A stretch of 64,000 nt of DNA from Streptomyces sp. SLBN-31 (GTDB lineage Bacteria; Actinomycetota; Actinomycetes; Streptomycetales; Streptomycetaceae): positions 2,914,001 to 2,978,000 of the forward strand of contig NZ_VFNC01000002.1 in assembly GCF_006715395.1 (NCBI RefSeq). Direction: 5' to 3'. Made by a program: the position numbers and the translations under genes. Each line of letters starts with the position of its first letter. Positions within the stretch are counted from its first letter, which is position 1. The notes beneath the pieces were generated by a model that worked only from the letters and a program-made list of their open reading frames with translations, did not search any database and was not told the DNA's origin. Positions 42,032 through 49,763 of this stretch are shown in pieces.

Positions 42032-43321
42032 TTGAACTCCATACGTGTTCGGATGGTTTTCCTCGGACTGGCGCTGACCGCGGGACTCGCCTCCCCCACC
42101 ACGGCGACGGCGGCCGGGGCGGCGTCCTCCCCCACCGTCGAGGAGCAACGGCTCGACAAGGCCGTGCCGCGGGAGATCCTCCGCAGGTCGGGATTCGACG
42201 ACGTGGCACCGCGGCTGGCCCGCGAGCTGGGCGCGGCCGGCTCCTACGCCGAGGCGCGGCGGATCGTCGTGCGCGAGGGCGGCGCGCTGTGGCGGCGGGC
42301 CGTCGACCGGGTGCAGGGGCGCGGGCCGGCCGAATCAAGAAGGCGCGAAGCGCTTCCTCGGAAGGGTGGTGGTGGGCGACGGGAGGGCCTGAGCCGGGAC
42401 GACGACCGGCCGCTGTACTGGGCGCGGCTGGGTATGACGCGCGAAGTGCGCACCTGGGAGCCGGAGTTCGGGCTGGGCGACCGGCAGCGGGCGCTGCTGC
42501 TCGATGTGCTGGAGCGGACCTCGCGGGGGCAGACGGAGGTGCGCTTTCCGGGCGGCGGGGGCCTCAAGCGGATTCTCGTCACCGGGTTCGACCCGTTCAC
42601 GCTGGACCGGGACATCCGGATCTCCAATCCCTCCGGGGCCACCGCGCTCGCCCTCGACGGCACGGTGATCCGGACGGCGGACGGTCCGGCTCGGGTGGAG
42701 ACGGTCGTCTTCCCGGTGCGCTGGCAGGACTTCACCGCGGGCACGGTGGAGCGGACGCTGCGGCCGTACCTGAAGAAGGTGGACCTGTTCACGACCGTCA
42801 GCCAGGGGCGGGTGGGGCGGTTCGACGTGGAGCGCACCAACGGCGCCTGGCGGGGCGGCTTCCCGGACAACGACAACATCGGGCGCACCGAGACCGTCCC
42901 GGTGAGCGATCCCGCCTCGCAGCCGCAGTGGACGACGACGACCCTGCCGTACAAGGCGATCGTGGCCGCCGACACCGGGCGGTTTCCCGTCTACGATCAC
43001 ACCGAGGTGACCGAGATCCCGGCGGGGGGCACGACGGAGGTGGTCCGGCCGGACGGGCCGACGCAGGGGTCGACGGCCCGGGCGGGCGGTGGCGGGAACT
43101 ACCTCTCCAACGAGATCGCCTACCGGGCGACGCTGCTGCGCGACCGGCTGGGGCTGCACGACTCGCTGCCCGGAGGCCATGTGCACACGCCGGTGCTGCA
43201 GTTCGCCGGCGGGAACACGACCGAGATCACGGATGCCGAGTTCGTGCGGAACCGGCTGGACATCGTGGCGCAGGTCCGGGCGATCATCACGGTGGCCGCG
43301 GACGCGACGTTCAGGAAGTGA
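42032..43321 (+). CDS. Secreted pyroglutamyl-peptidase-like protein lacking the catalytic cysteine
   Basis: 429 residues. A signal peptide (VFLGLALTAGLASPTTATAAGA) precedes a region of about 150 residues of unknown fold, followed by a Pcp-like C15 domain (ILVTGFDPFTLDRDIRISNPSG, 181-202). The expected triad is Glu-Cys-His. E267 (RFDVERTN) and H385 (GGHVHTP) fit, but the Cys position reads NYLSN with S359. It is either a serine variant or an inactive enzyme. The TTG at 42032 follows GGAAGGA; an ATG at 42053 is the alternative. It overlaps the convergent EI24 gene by 11 bases. Confidence 0.75.
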   Translation: MNSIRVRMVFLGLALTAGLASPTTATAAGAASSPTVEEQRLDKAVPREILRRSGFDDVAPRLARELGAAGSYAEARRIVVREGGALWRRAVDRVQGRGPAESRRREALPRKGGGGRREGLSRDDDRPLYWARLGMTREVRTWEPEFGLGDRQRALLLDVLERTSRGQTEVRFPGGGGLKRILVTGFDPFTLDRDIRISNPSGATALALDGTVIRTADGPARVETVVFPVRWQDFTAGTVERTLRPYLKKVDLFTTVSQGRVGRFDVERTNGAWRGGFPDNDNIGRTETVPVSDPASQPQWTTTTLPYKAIVAADTGRFPVYDHTEVTEIPAGGTTEVVRPDGPTQGSTARAGGGGNYLSNEIAYRATLLRDRLGLHDSLPGGHVHTPVLQFAGGNTTEITDAEFVRNRLDIVAQVRAIITVAADATFRK

Positions 43322-44108
43322 CGGGCTTCTTTTCCGTCTCGTCCTCCGGTCCGTCCCCGGCGTTCTCCTCGCCCAGCAGTTCCCGGGCCATGAGGGTGGC
43401 GCCCGCCACCGCGCCCGGCATCAGGAAGACGGCCACGAACGGCACCAGGAACGCCACGGCCAGCGGGGTGCCGAAGCCCCACACCAGGGCCCTGCGGGAG
43501 CGCAGGAGGGCGAGCCGGGCGCGGAGTTGGACGTCGCGGCGCTGGAGGGCGACGGCGGTCAGTTCCTCGGTGAGGAAGAAGCCGGTGACGAAGAAGCCGA
43601 TCACCGGGACGACGGTCTGGCCGGCGAACGGCAGGAAACCGCACGCGAACAGCAGGACGCCCCACAGGGCGGCGCGGACCAGGATGCGCAGGCTGTCCCG
43701 GGCCGAGATCCACAGCTCGCGCCAGAGCGGGAGGCCGGACTCGGGGGCGGTGCCGTCCGGGGAGACGTCCCGGTCGACCTTCTCGGAGAGGTTCTCGTAG
43801 AAGGGCTGGCCGATCAGGAGGGTCACGGCGGTGAAGGTGAGGACGGCGAGGAGGAGGCCGAGCGCGAAGAGCACCGCGGTGAGGAAGCCGCGGAAGAGGC
43901 CCTGCCAGGGGCTGGACCAGTGGTCGGCGAAGGGCGTCGACCAGGAGACCGCGTCCTCGCCCCACAGGGCGAGGACGACGAGCACGGCGACGTAGAGGAC
44001 CAGGGTTATCAGGCCCGGAAGCAGGCCGAAGCCGTAGTGCCTGCCGTGCCGGGCCACCCAGCGCTGGCCCTTGAGGAGATAGCTGAAGCCGGCGGCAAGA
44101 TCACGCAT
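43311..44108 (-). CDS. EI24/CysZ-like membrane protein
   Basis: A 265-residue membrane protein of the EI24 domain family. It opens with LAAGFSYLLKGQRWVARHGRHYGFGLLPGLITLVLY and has about five hydrophobic segments, the IGQPFYENLSEKVD motif and an acidic C-terminus (EDETEKKPVTS). CysZ relatives are sulfate permeases; actinobacterial members lack proven substrates. It is convergent with the pyroglutamyl-peptidase-like gene. Confidence 0.88.
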   Translation of the reverse strand: MRDLAAGFSYLLKGQRWVARHGRHYGFGLLPGLITLVLYVAVLVVLALWGEDAVSWSTPFADHWSSPWQGLFRGFLTAVLFALGLLLAVLTFTAVTLLIGQPFYENLSEKVDRDVSPDGTAPESGLPLWRELWISARDSLRILVRAALWGVLLFACGFLPFAGQTVVPVIGFFVTGFFLTEELTAVALQRRDVQLRARLALLRSRRALVWGFGTPLAVAFLVPFVAVFLMPGAVAGATLMARELLGEENAGDGPEDETEKKPVTS

Positions 44109-44172
44109 GGGAGGACTTTACCCGGCGGGGCGTGGGGTGTTGCCGGCGGATGCGGGGGTGCGGCCCGGGGCG

Positions 44173-45036
44173 TCAGGCCGGTGCTACGGCCACCACGATG
44201 CCTCGGTCGCTCGTGGGTGACACCGCCGCGCTCACGCGAACCGCCGTCGCGCGGACGAAGCCGCCGGCCCGTGCGGCGGCTCCCAGCAGCAGGGGCTGCA
44301 GCTGTTCCAGGGCCGACACCAGCAGCTCCTCCCCCGCCACCAGGACCGGGCGCGCCGCCTTCGTCGTCGCCGCCGCTGCCTCGGTGAGGTCGGCCAGCGG
44401 CGGGAGGGACGCCCGGACCGCGCCCGCGCCGGCCGCCGCCGCGCGTTCCGCCAGCGCCACCTGCAGCGGCATCAGCGGGGCCAGGGCGTCGGTCAGGGCC
44501 TCGGCGACGCGGGTGAGTTCGGGCGACGAGTCGCGCAGGACGTCCGCGGCGGACCGGAGCACGGGCGTCAGCGCGAGCAGCGCTCCGGCGGCCATGCCCG
44601 CCGCCGCGGGCAGCAGCGGCGAGGACGCCTCCACCAGGTCGCCCAGCGCGTTCGTGAACTCCTCCACGGCGGGTTCGACCGCGTCCAGTACGGGGAGCAG
44701 GCTGTCGCCGAGGGCGGTGAGCAGGGCCCGGACAGGCTCGCTCACGGGGTGGACCGCCAGCGGGGCGCCGCTGGTGCCCAGGCGGGTGAGGGTGTCGACG
44801 ATGCGGTAGAACGCCTCCTGCGCCTGCGGGGACGCGCTCGCCTCCGCCAGTTCCGCGGTCGTCTCGCGCAGGACGCGCAGCACCTCGGTGCCGGAGCCGT
44901 CCCGGGGGTCGAAGGTGTTGATCGCGATCCTGGTGAGGTTGCCGGCCGTGTCCAGGAGCTGGCCGGTGATGTCGGTCGTACTGCGTGCCATGCGCAGCAC
45001 GTCGTCCCTGCTGGGGAGCGAAGGGATCGTTGCCAT
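44173..45036 (-). CDS. Ala/Leu-rich helical protein of unknown function
   Basis: A 287-residue protein, almost wholly alpha-helical by composition (AELAEASASPQAQEAFYRIVDTL, LLPAAAGMAAGALLALTPVL, ALAPLMPLQVALAERAAAAG). No signal or catalytic motif is seen, and the middle is weakly hydrophobic. The ATG at 45036 (MATIPSLPSRDDV) is chosen because GAGGAG lies seven bases upstream. Similar proteins are annotated as hypothetical in Streptomyces. I cannot assign a role. Confidence 0.7.
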   Translation of the reverse strand: MATIPSLPSRDDVLRMARSTTDITGQLLDTAGNLTRIAINTFDPRDGSGTEVLRVLRETTAELAEASASPQAQEAFYRIVDTLTRLGTSGAPLAVHPVSEPVRALLTALGDSLLPVLDAVEPAVEEFTNALGDLVEASSPLLPAAAGMAAGALLALTPVLRSAADVLRDSSPELTRVAEALTDALAPLMPLQVALAERAAAAGAGAVRASLPPLADLTEAAAATTKAARPVLVAGEELLVSALEQLQPLLLGAAARAGGFVRATAVRVSAAVSPTSDRGIVVAVAPA

Positions 45037-45216
45037 GGAGACTCCTCGCCTCACGAGCGCCGCCGACGGTCCGACCCCAGGATGCCCTGTCGGCGCCACC
45101 CGGTCCGCGGCATCCAGGGGTTCGGTGACGCCAACTGCCTGCTGTTGCCATTGAGTCGAACGGGCACGCCCCGCCGTACCGATCTCAGCAGACATCGGTT
45201 CAGGTGAGGAGAACGG

Positions 45217-46368
45217 ATGACGCAGGAGATCCACGGCACCGTGGCCGACGGCTTCGGGGCTGTGCGCGAGGAGTTCGCCACGTTCGTGGCGGGGGAACGG
45301 CCCGACTACGAAGGCCAGTTGTGCGCGTATCTGCACGGCCGCAAGGTCGTCGACCTGTGGGCCGGTGACGGCACGGAAGCCGATTCCCTCTACGCCGTGT
45401 ACTCGTCCTCCAAGGGCGCCGCCCATCTGGTGGTGGCCCTGCTGGTGCAGGACGGCACGCTGGAACTGGACCGCAAAGTGACCTACTACTGGCCGGAGTT
45501 CGCGGCCGAGGGCAAGGGCTCGGTGACCCTGCGCGACCTGATCAGCCATCGCGCGGGGGTGGTCGGCACGGACGGCGGGTTCACGGCCGCGGAACTGGCC
45601 GACGACCGTGCGATGGCCGAACGGCTCGCGGACCAGAAGCCGTTCTGGCGTCCCGGCACGGCCTTCGGCTACCACGCGCTGGTGATCGGCGCGCTGACGG
45701 GCGAGGTCGTACGCCGGGCCACGGGCCACTCGCTCCAGGACGTCTACGAGGAACGGATCCGTGCCCCGTACGCCCTGGACTTCCATCTGGGCCTGCCCGC
45801 CGCCCTCGAACCCCGTTTCCGGCCGGCGCAGCCGATGGTCCCGACCCCTGTGCAGCAGGCGGTGCTGGACGAGGCGCCGACGGGACCGCACACCCTCGCC
45901 TCCATCGCGATGAACGCGCACGCGCCGGACGCGGGCACGCTCGTCGACTACGCCAACTCGCGGGCCGTACGCGCCAAGGGGCCGGCCTCCGCGGGCGGGG
46001 TGGCGGCGGCGCGCGGGCTGGCCGGGATGTACGCGGCGGCGATCAGCGAGGTGGACGGGAAGGCGCCGCTGCTGAAGCCGGACACGATCGCCGAGGTCGG
46101 CCAGATCCACTCGGCCGGCTACGACCTGGTGGGCCGCTCCCACCGAGCGTTCGGCCTCGGTTTCCAGGCCACGGCGGACATGTGGCATCCCGTCCTGGGC
46201 GCCGGGGCCTTCGGGCACAGCGGTGCGGCCGGCTCACAGGCCTTCGCCGACCCGCGCAGCGGCCTGGCCTACGGCTACACCCGCCGCCGCGTCGCCTACC
46301 CGGGCGGCGCGGCCCCGGAGAACGACCGTCTGGTCAGGGCCGTCCACGGCGCGGTGCGGGCCGGATGA
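45217..46368 (+). CDS. Beta-lactamase-fold serine hydrolase / family VIII esterase-like
   Basis: A 383-residue cytoplasmic hydrolase. SxxK is S63-SSK66 (VYSSSKGAAH). The tyrosine motif is GYHALVIG, with Ala replacing the usual Asn, and the third motif is FGHSGAAGS. No signal peptide is present. The DGTEADSLYAVYSSSKG and ISHRAGV stretches are typical of actinobacterial EstB-like esterases. AGGAGAACG precedes the ATG. Substrate unknown. Confidence 0.9.
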   Translation: MTQEIHGTVADGFGAVREEFATFVAGERPDYEGQLCAYLHGRKVVDLWAGDGTEADSLYAVYSSSKGAAHLVVALLVQDGTLELDRKVTYYWPEFAAEGKGSVTLRDLISHRAGVVGTDGGFTAAELADDRAMAERLADQKPFWRPGTAFGYHALVIGALTGEVVRRATGHSLQDVYEERIRAPYALDFHLGLPAALEPRFRPAQPMVPTPVQQAVLDEAPTGPHTLASIAMNAHAPDAGTLVDYANSRAVRAKGPASAGGVAAARGLAGMYAAAISEVDGKAPLLKPDTIAEVGQIHSAGYDLVGRSHRAFGLGFQATADMWHPVLGAGAFGHSGAAGSQAFADPRSGLAYGYTRRRVAYPGGAAPENDRLVRAVHGAVRAG

Positions 46369-46388
46369 GCCGGCCCCCGAGCACGGCG

Positions 46389-46421
46389 GAGGCCGCACCC
46401 CACGTCCAGGGGTGCGGCCTC
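46389..46421. terminator. Terminator between convergent hydrolase and ohr genes
   Basis: A perfect 13-bp stem: GAGGCCGCACCCC (46389-46401) and its complement (46409-46421), with a 7-base loop. It probably serves both directions. Confidence 0.85.
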
Positions 46422-46442
46422 GCTCCTTGCCAACGACCGATG

Positions 46443-46862
46443 TCAGACCAGCGTCACGCTGATGTTCCCGCGGGTCGCCTTGGAGTAGGGGCAGACCTGG
46501 TGGGCCTTCTCGACGAGGTCCCTGGCCGTCTCCGTGTCGACGTTCGGGATCCGCGCCGAGATCTCGACGATGATCCCGAAGCCGTCGTCGTTCCTGCCGA
46601 TGCCCACCTTGGCGGTCACGGTCGAACCGGCGACGTCGGCCTTCGCCTCGCGGGCGACGACACTCAGGGCGCCCTGGAAGCAGGCGCTGTAACCGGCCGC
46701 GAAGAGCTGCTCGGGGTTGGTGCCCGCGCCGTTGCCGCCCATCTCCTTGGGCGGGTCGACGACCACGTCGAGCCTGCCGTCGTCGGTGGCGACCCGGCCG
46801 TCGCGGCCGTTCTCGGCGGTGGCGACGGCGGTGTACAGGACGTCGGACTGCTGAATGGGCAT
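46443..46862 (-). CDS. ohr: Organic hydroperoxide resistance protein (Ohr, OsmC fold)
   Basis: A 139-residue thiol peroxidase that reduces organic and fatty-acid hydroperoxides. The reactive C61 (GYSACFQGAL) and resolving C124 (HQVCPYSKATRGN) are both present, with GTNPEQLFAAG before. Length and motifs match Ohr rather than OsmC. No OhrR-type regulator lies directly beside it; the nearest MarR gene is 1.2 kb away, beyond the oxidoreductase gene. Confidence 0.95.
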   Translation of the reverse strand: MPIQQSDVLYTAVATAENGRDGRVATDDGRLDVVVDPPKEMGGNGAGTNPEQLFAAGYSACFQGALSVVAREAKADVAGSTVTAKVGIGRNDDGFGIIVEISARIPNVDTETARDLVEKAHQVCPYSKATRGNISVTLV

Positions 46863-46959
46863 GCGGTTGTCTTCCTCCTCGGTCCGCCGCGACTCGCGCC
46901 CACGATCGACGACGGAATTCGGAAAGGAGTTACCGCATGCCGGAAAGAGCGAGGAAAAC

Positions 46960-47958
46960 CTACAGCTTGACGATCATCTTTCCGGTGTTCTCGCCCCGCA
47001 GGACCCCGAGGAACGCCTCCAGGTTGTTCTCGATGCCCTCGACCACGGTCTCGCGGTACTTCAGCGCACCCGAGGCGACCCACGGGCCGACCTCCTGGAC
47101 GAACTGCGGCTGCAGGTCGTAGTGGTCACCGACCAGCACGCCCTCGACGCGGAGCCGGTTCTGCAGGATCTTGACCATGTTGCGCGGGCCGGGCGTCGGC
47201 TCGGTGGAGTTGTACTGCGAGATCATGCCGCAGATCACGGCACGGCCCCGGAGGTTGAGGGCACCGATGGCGGCCTCCAGGTGCTCGCCGCCGACGTTGT
47301 CGAAGTAGACGTCGATGCCGTCCGGGGCGGCCTCCTTGAGCTGCTCCCGGACCGGGCCGTTCTTGTAGTTGAACGCGGCGTCGAAGCCGTACTCCTCGAC
47401 GAGGAGCTTGACCTTCTCGTCGGAGCCGGCCGAGCCGATGACCCGCGAGGCACCCTTCAGCTTCGCGATCTGGCCGACCTGGCTGCCGACGGCACCCGCG
47501 GCGCCGGAGACGAACACCGCGTCGCCCTCCTTGAAGGCGCCGACCCGCAGCAGACCGGCGTACGCCGTCAGGCCCGTCATGCCGAGCACGCCGAGGTAGG
47601 TGCTCAGCGGGGCCGCGTCCGGGTCCACCTTGACGGCGCTCTTCGCGTCCACGACGGCGTACTCGCGCCAGCCGAGGAAGTGCAGGACGTGGTCGCCGAC
47701 GGCGATGCCCTCGGCGTTGGAGGCCACGACCTCGCCGACCGCGCCGCCCTGCATGACCTTGCCGAGCTCGTAGGGCGCCACGTACGACTTGGCGTCGCTC
47801 ATCCGGCCACGCATGTACGGGTCGACCGAGAGGTACTCGTTGCGGACCAGCACCTGGCCCTCGCCCGGCGTGCCGACCTCCGACTCGACCAGGGCGAAGT
47901 CCTCGGGCTTGGGCCAGCCGACGGGGCGGGAGAGGAGGTGCCACTCGCGGTTGATCAT
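46960..47958 (-). CDS. NADP-dependent oxidoreductase, zinc-independent MDR (curcumin/alkenal reductase-like)
   Basis: A 332-residue medium-chain reductase without zinc ligands. SVDPYMRGRM, the coenzyme loop GAAGAVGSQVGQIAKLKGASRVIGSAGSDEK, YFDNVGGEHLEAAI and CGMISQYN are typical of the leukotriene-B4/alkenal reductase group that saturates electrophilic enones. The ATG at 47958 follows AAAGG. It is divergent from marR, with two 13-bp palindromes in the shared 88-bp promoter, so substrate-linked derepression is likely (inference). Confidence 0.93.
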   Translation of the reverse strand: MINREWHLLSRPVGWPKPEDFALVESEVGTPGEGQVLVRNEYLSVDPYMRGRMSDAKSYVAPYELGKVMQGGAVGEVVASNAEGIAVGDHVLHFLGWREYAVVDAKSAVKVDPDAAPLSTYLGVLGMTGLTAYAGLLRVGAFKEGDAVFVSGAAGAVGSQVGQIAKLKGASRVIGSAGSDEKVKLLVEEYGFDAAFNYKNGPVREQLKEAAPDGIDVYFDNVGGEHLEAAIGALNLRGRAVICGMISQYNSTEPTPGPRNMVKILQNRLRVEGVLVGDHYDLQPQFVQEVGPWVASGALKYRETVVEGIENNLEAFLGVLRGENTGKMIVKL

Positions 47959-47979
47959 GACGGAGCCTTTCCAATTTAC

Positions 47980-47992
47980 TTCAGTACCTGAA
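47980..47992. promoter_or_regulatory. MarR-type palindrome, site 1
   Basis: TTCAG-TAC-CTGAA, a perfect inverted repeat between the divergent oxidoreductase and marR genes, close to the oxidoreductase start. Confidence 0.65.
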
Positions 47993-48004
47993 ACAACCAT
48001 GCCT

Positions 48005-48017
48005 CTGAATATTTCAG
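48005..48017. promoter_or_regulatory. MarR-type palindrome, site 2
   Basis: CTGAA-TAT-TTCAG, a perfect inverted repeat. It lies just after (on the minus strand) a consensus TTGACA at 48020-48025 for the oxidoreductase promoter, and just upstream of the marR -10 box. Together with site 1 it forms the larger repeat ACCTGAAA-N18-TTTCAGGT. Confidence 0.65.
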
Positions 48018-48046
48018 GTTGTCAAGCAATGGGGTAGGCTGAAGCC

Positions 48047-48496
48047 ATGGCCACTCCGCAGCAGACTCAGCGTCCCGACGCGCTGACCCTCGAGGTCGTC
48101 GAGCTGATCGGGGACGTCGTGGCGCGTTATCACGCGGACTTCGACGAGGCGGCCGCTCAGCACGCACTGACCGGGGCGCAGGCCAGGCTGCTCAGCCTGC
48201 TGTCACTGGAGCCGCTGCCGATGCGGAAGCTGGCCCGGAAGCTGAAGTGCGAGCCGTCGAACGTCACGGGGATCGTGGACCGGCTGGAGTCCCGGGGGCT
48301 GGTCGAGCGGCGGCCCGATCCGGCCGACCGGCGGGTGAAGCTGGCGGCGCCGACGGAGGAGGGGCGGCGGGTCGCCCGGGAGCTGCGGGACGGGTTGCGC
48401 TTCGCGCGGGAGCCCTTGGTGGGACTGTCGGATGCGGAGCGGTTGTCTTTGCGCGATTTGCTGAAGCGGATGCTGGGGGCTTCGTCGGGGGCGTGA
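48047..48496 (+). CDS. MarR-family regulator of the divergent oxidoreductase
   Basis: A 149-residue winged-helix repressor. LSLEPLPMRKLARKLKCEPSNVTGIVDRLESRGLVERRPDPADRRVKLAAPTEEGRRVA covers the recognition helix and wing. TAGGCT (48035-48040) lies six bases before the ATG with no Shine-Dalgarno, so the message is probably leaderless. Two palindromes in the divergent promoter are its likely targets. Confidence 0.93.
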   Translation: MATPQQTQRPDALTLEVVELIGDVVARYHADFDEAAAQHALTGAQARLLSLLSLEPLPMRKLARKLKCEPSNVTGIVDRLESRGLVERRPDPADRRVKLAAPTEEGRRVARELRDGLRFAREPLVGLSDAERLSLRDLLKRMLGASSGA

Positions 48497-48581
48497 TATC
48501 CGGGCACCCGGGGTGGCTCGGCGGGGTCCGCCTGGGCTGCCGTACCGGGGGCTGCCGCCCCCGGGCCCCCGCTTCGGCCCT

Positions 48582-48630
48582 GGACGGGCCTCGTCCTCGA
48601 ACGCCGGACGGGTCGAGTCGCGCCGGCCGG
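48582..48630. repeat. Dispersed Streptomyces repeat (CCTCGTCCTCGAACGCCGG type)
   Basis: The stretch around CCTCGTCCTCGAACGCCGG, then ACGGGTCGAGT, matches a short repeat seen in many Streptomyces intergenic regions, recognised from memory of the genus. It fills the gap between the convergent marR and SCO2400-like genes. Confidence 0.5.
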
Positions 48631-48653
48631 CTTGAGCAGGGCCGAAGCAGCCC

Positions 48654-49484
48654 TCAGCTGCACCACCAAAGGAACCGTGTGCACGTCTTCGTGGGGGACG
48701 GCGTCGGACTGGGGGCCGAGGTCGTCGGGGCCGACGTCGCGGGCGGGGTGGTGGCCGGGGGTGCCGCCGTGGGGGCCGTCGTCGTGGCTCCCGAGCCGGT
48801 GGTGGCCGTGGTGGACGAGGCGGACGCACTGGGCTCGTCGTGCTTCTTCTTGTCCTTGGGCGGCTTGGAGGCCGTCGAGGACGCGGACGCTCCGCCGGTC
48901 GGGGTGCCCGTCGCACCGGCGCCCGTGCCGTCACCGACCGACTTCGCCTTGCCGCCCGCCTCCGCCGACGCCCCGCCCTCGGCCGAGTCGCTCCCGGCCG
49001 TGGCCGGTGCCGGCGAGGAGAAGGGGGCGTCCATGCCCAGCTCGGCGAGGCTGAGGCCGCCTGCGGCGAGCACGGCCGCCGCGGTGATCAGCAACACCCG
49101 GCGCCGACGCCTGCGGTGCGCGGCGGCTTTGCGATCGCGGCGACTGGCAGCGCCCCCAGGTCCGGCGGGACCCTCGGCGCCCCCGCGCGAACGCCCACGG
49201 CCGCGCCCACGGCCCTGTGCCCGGCGTGCCGCCCGGCCGGCCGGATGGCCGTCCTCCGGGGCCTCCTCGTCGTCGTGGGGGCTCTCGTCGTCGCCGTAGG
49301 GGGTGTCGTCGTAGGACCCTTCGTCGCCGTGGCCGTCGTACGCCACCCCGTGCCCTTCCTCGTACGGGGGCAGGCCCGAGTGCTGTGCGTGCGTCTGCGC
49401 GCGGAGCTCTTCGAGGGTGGTGCCGCACCCCGGGCAGGCGAGGGCGCCGTTGAGGTGCCGTCGGCACGGGTCGCAGTAGTCCAT
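48654..49484 (-). CDS. SCO2400-family membrane protein with N-terminal zinc ribbon
   Basis: 276 residues. The N-terminal zinc ribbon (CDPCRRHLNGALACPGCG) is followed by an acidic, then Gly/Arg-rich cytoplasmic linker, one membrane helix (RRRVLLITAAAVLAAGGLSLAEL) and a Ser/Thr/Pro-rich outer region of about 120 residues. That region ends in a short conserved CTRFLWWCS. The family is named after S. coelicolor SCO2400, and position and architecture match. The zinc knuckle would lie in the cytoplasm and the aromatic Cys-flanked tail outside. Function is unknown. Confidence 0.8.
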   Translation of the reverse strand: MDYCDPCRRHLNGALACPGCGTTLEELRAQTHAQHSGLPPYEEGHGVAYDGHGDEGSYDDTPYGDDESPHDDEEAPEDGHPAGRAARRAQGRGRGRGRSRGGAEGPAGPGGAASRRDRKAAAHRRRRRRVLLITAAAVLAAGGLSLAELGMDAPFSSPAPATAGSDSAEGGASAEAGGKAKSVGDGTGAGATGTPTGGASASSTASKPPKDKKKHDEPSASASSTTATTGSGATTTAPTAAPPATTPPATSAPTTSAPSPTPSPTKTCTRFLWWCS

Positions 49485-49685
49485 GACGCGGGAAGACTAA
49501 GTTCCTGACAGGTCACGTTCATAGGCACAGCTGTGAAAGTTGTGTGGTGAACGACCTGTTCCGGCGTGGCGGGTTGCGGACATCTGCGAAACCGCGACCG
49601 AAAAGCGTGCCGAAAGCAGTGTCGAAACCGTTATGCGTTCGACCCATTGACACCCCCGCCACCCCGTCCTTACTGTCACGCCAGC

Positions 49686-49714
49686 ATTTCGAACGTGTGA
49701 CGAAATTTCGAACA
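49686..49714. promoter_or_regulatory. Sugar-regulon operator, copy 1 (two direct half-repeats)
   Basis: ATTTCGAAC occurs at 49686-49694 and 49705-49713, 19 bp apart. The second is part of CGAAATTTCGAACA (49701-49714), which differs by one base from the sites at 52008 and 62202. It lies 50-78 bases before the dehydratase start. The 49485-49763 gap shows no other clear element. Confidence 0.7.
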
Positions 49715-49763
49715 CACTTGAAGAGCCGAACGCAAGCAGACGACGCAGCAAGGGGCAACTGCC

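Noticed and set aside
45217-46368. Serine hydrolase as an antibiotic-resistance beta-lactamase
   Set aside because: It has no signal peptide, and the YxN and KTG motifs are changed; it fits cytoplasmic esterases better. The same applies to the gene at 23038.
46443-48496. The MarR gene as OhrR, regulator of ohr
   Set aside because: Its palindromes lie in the oxidoreductase promoter, not before ohr, and the redox-sensing N-terminal cysteine of OhrR is absent.
49519-49758. 79-codon minus-strand frame in the gap before the dehydratase
   Set aside because: It covers the promoter/operator region, lacks a ribosome site and resembles no protein; treated as non-coding.
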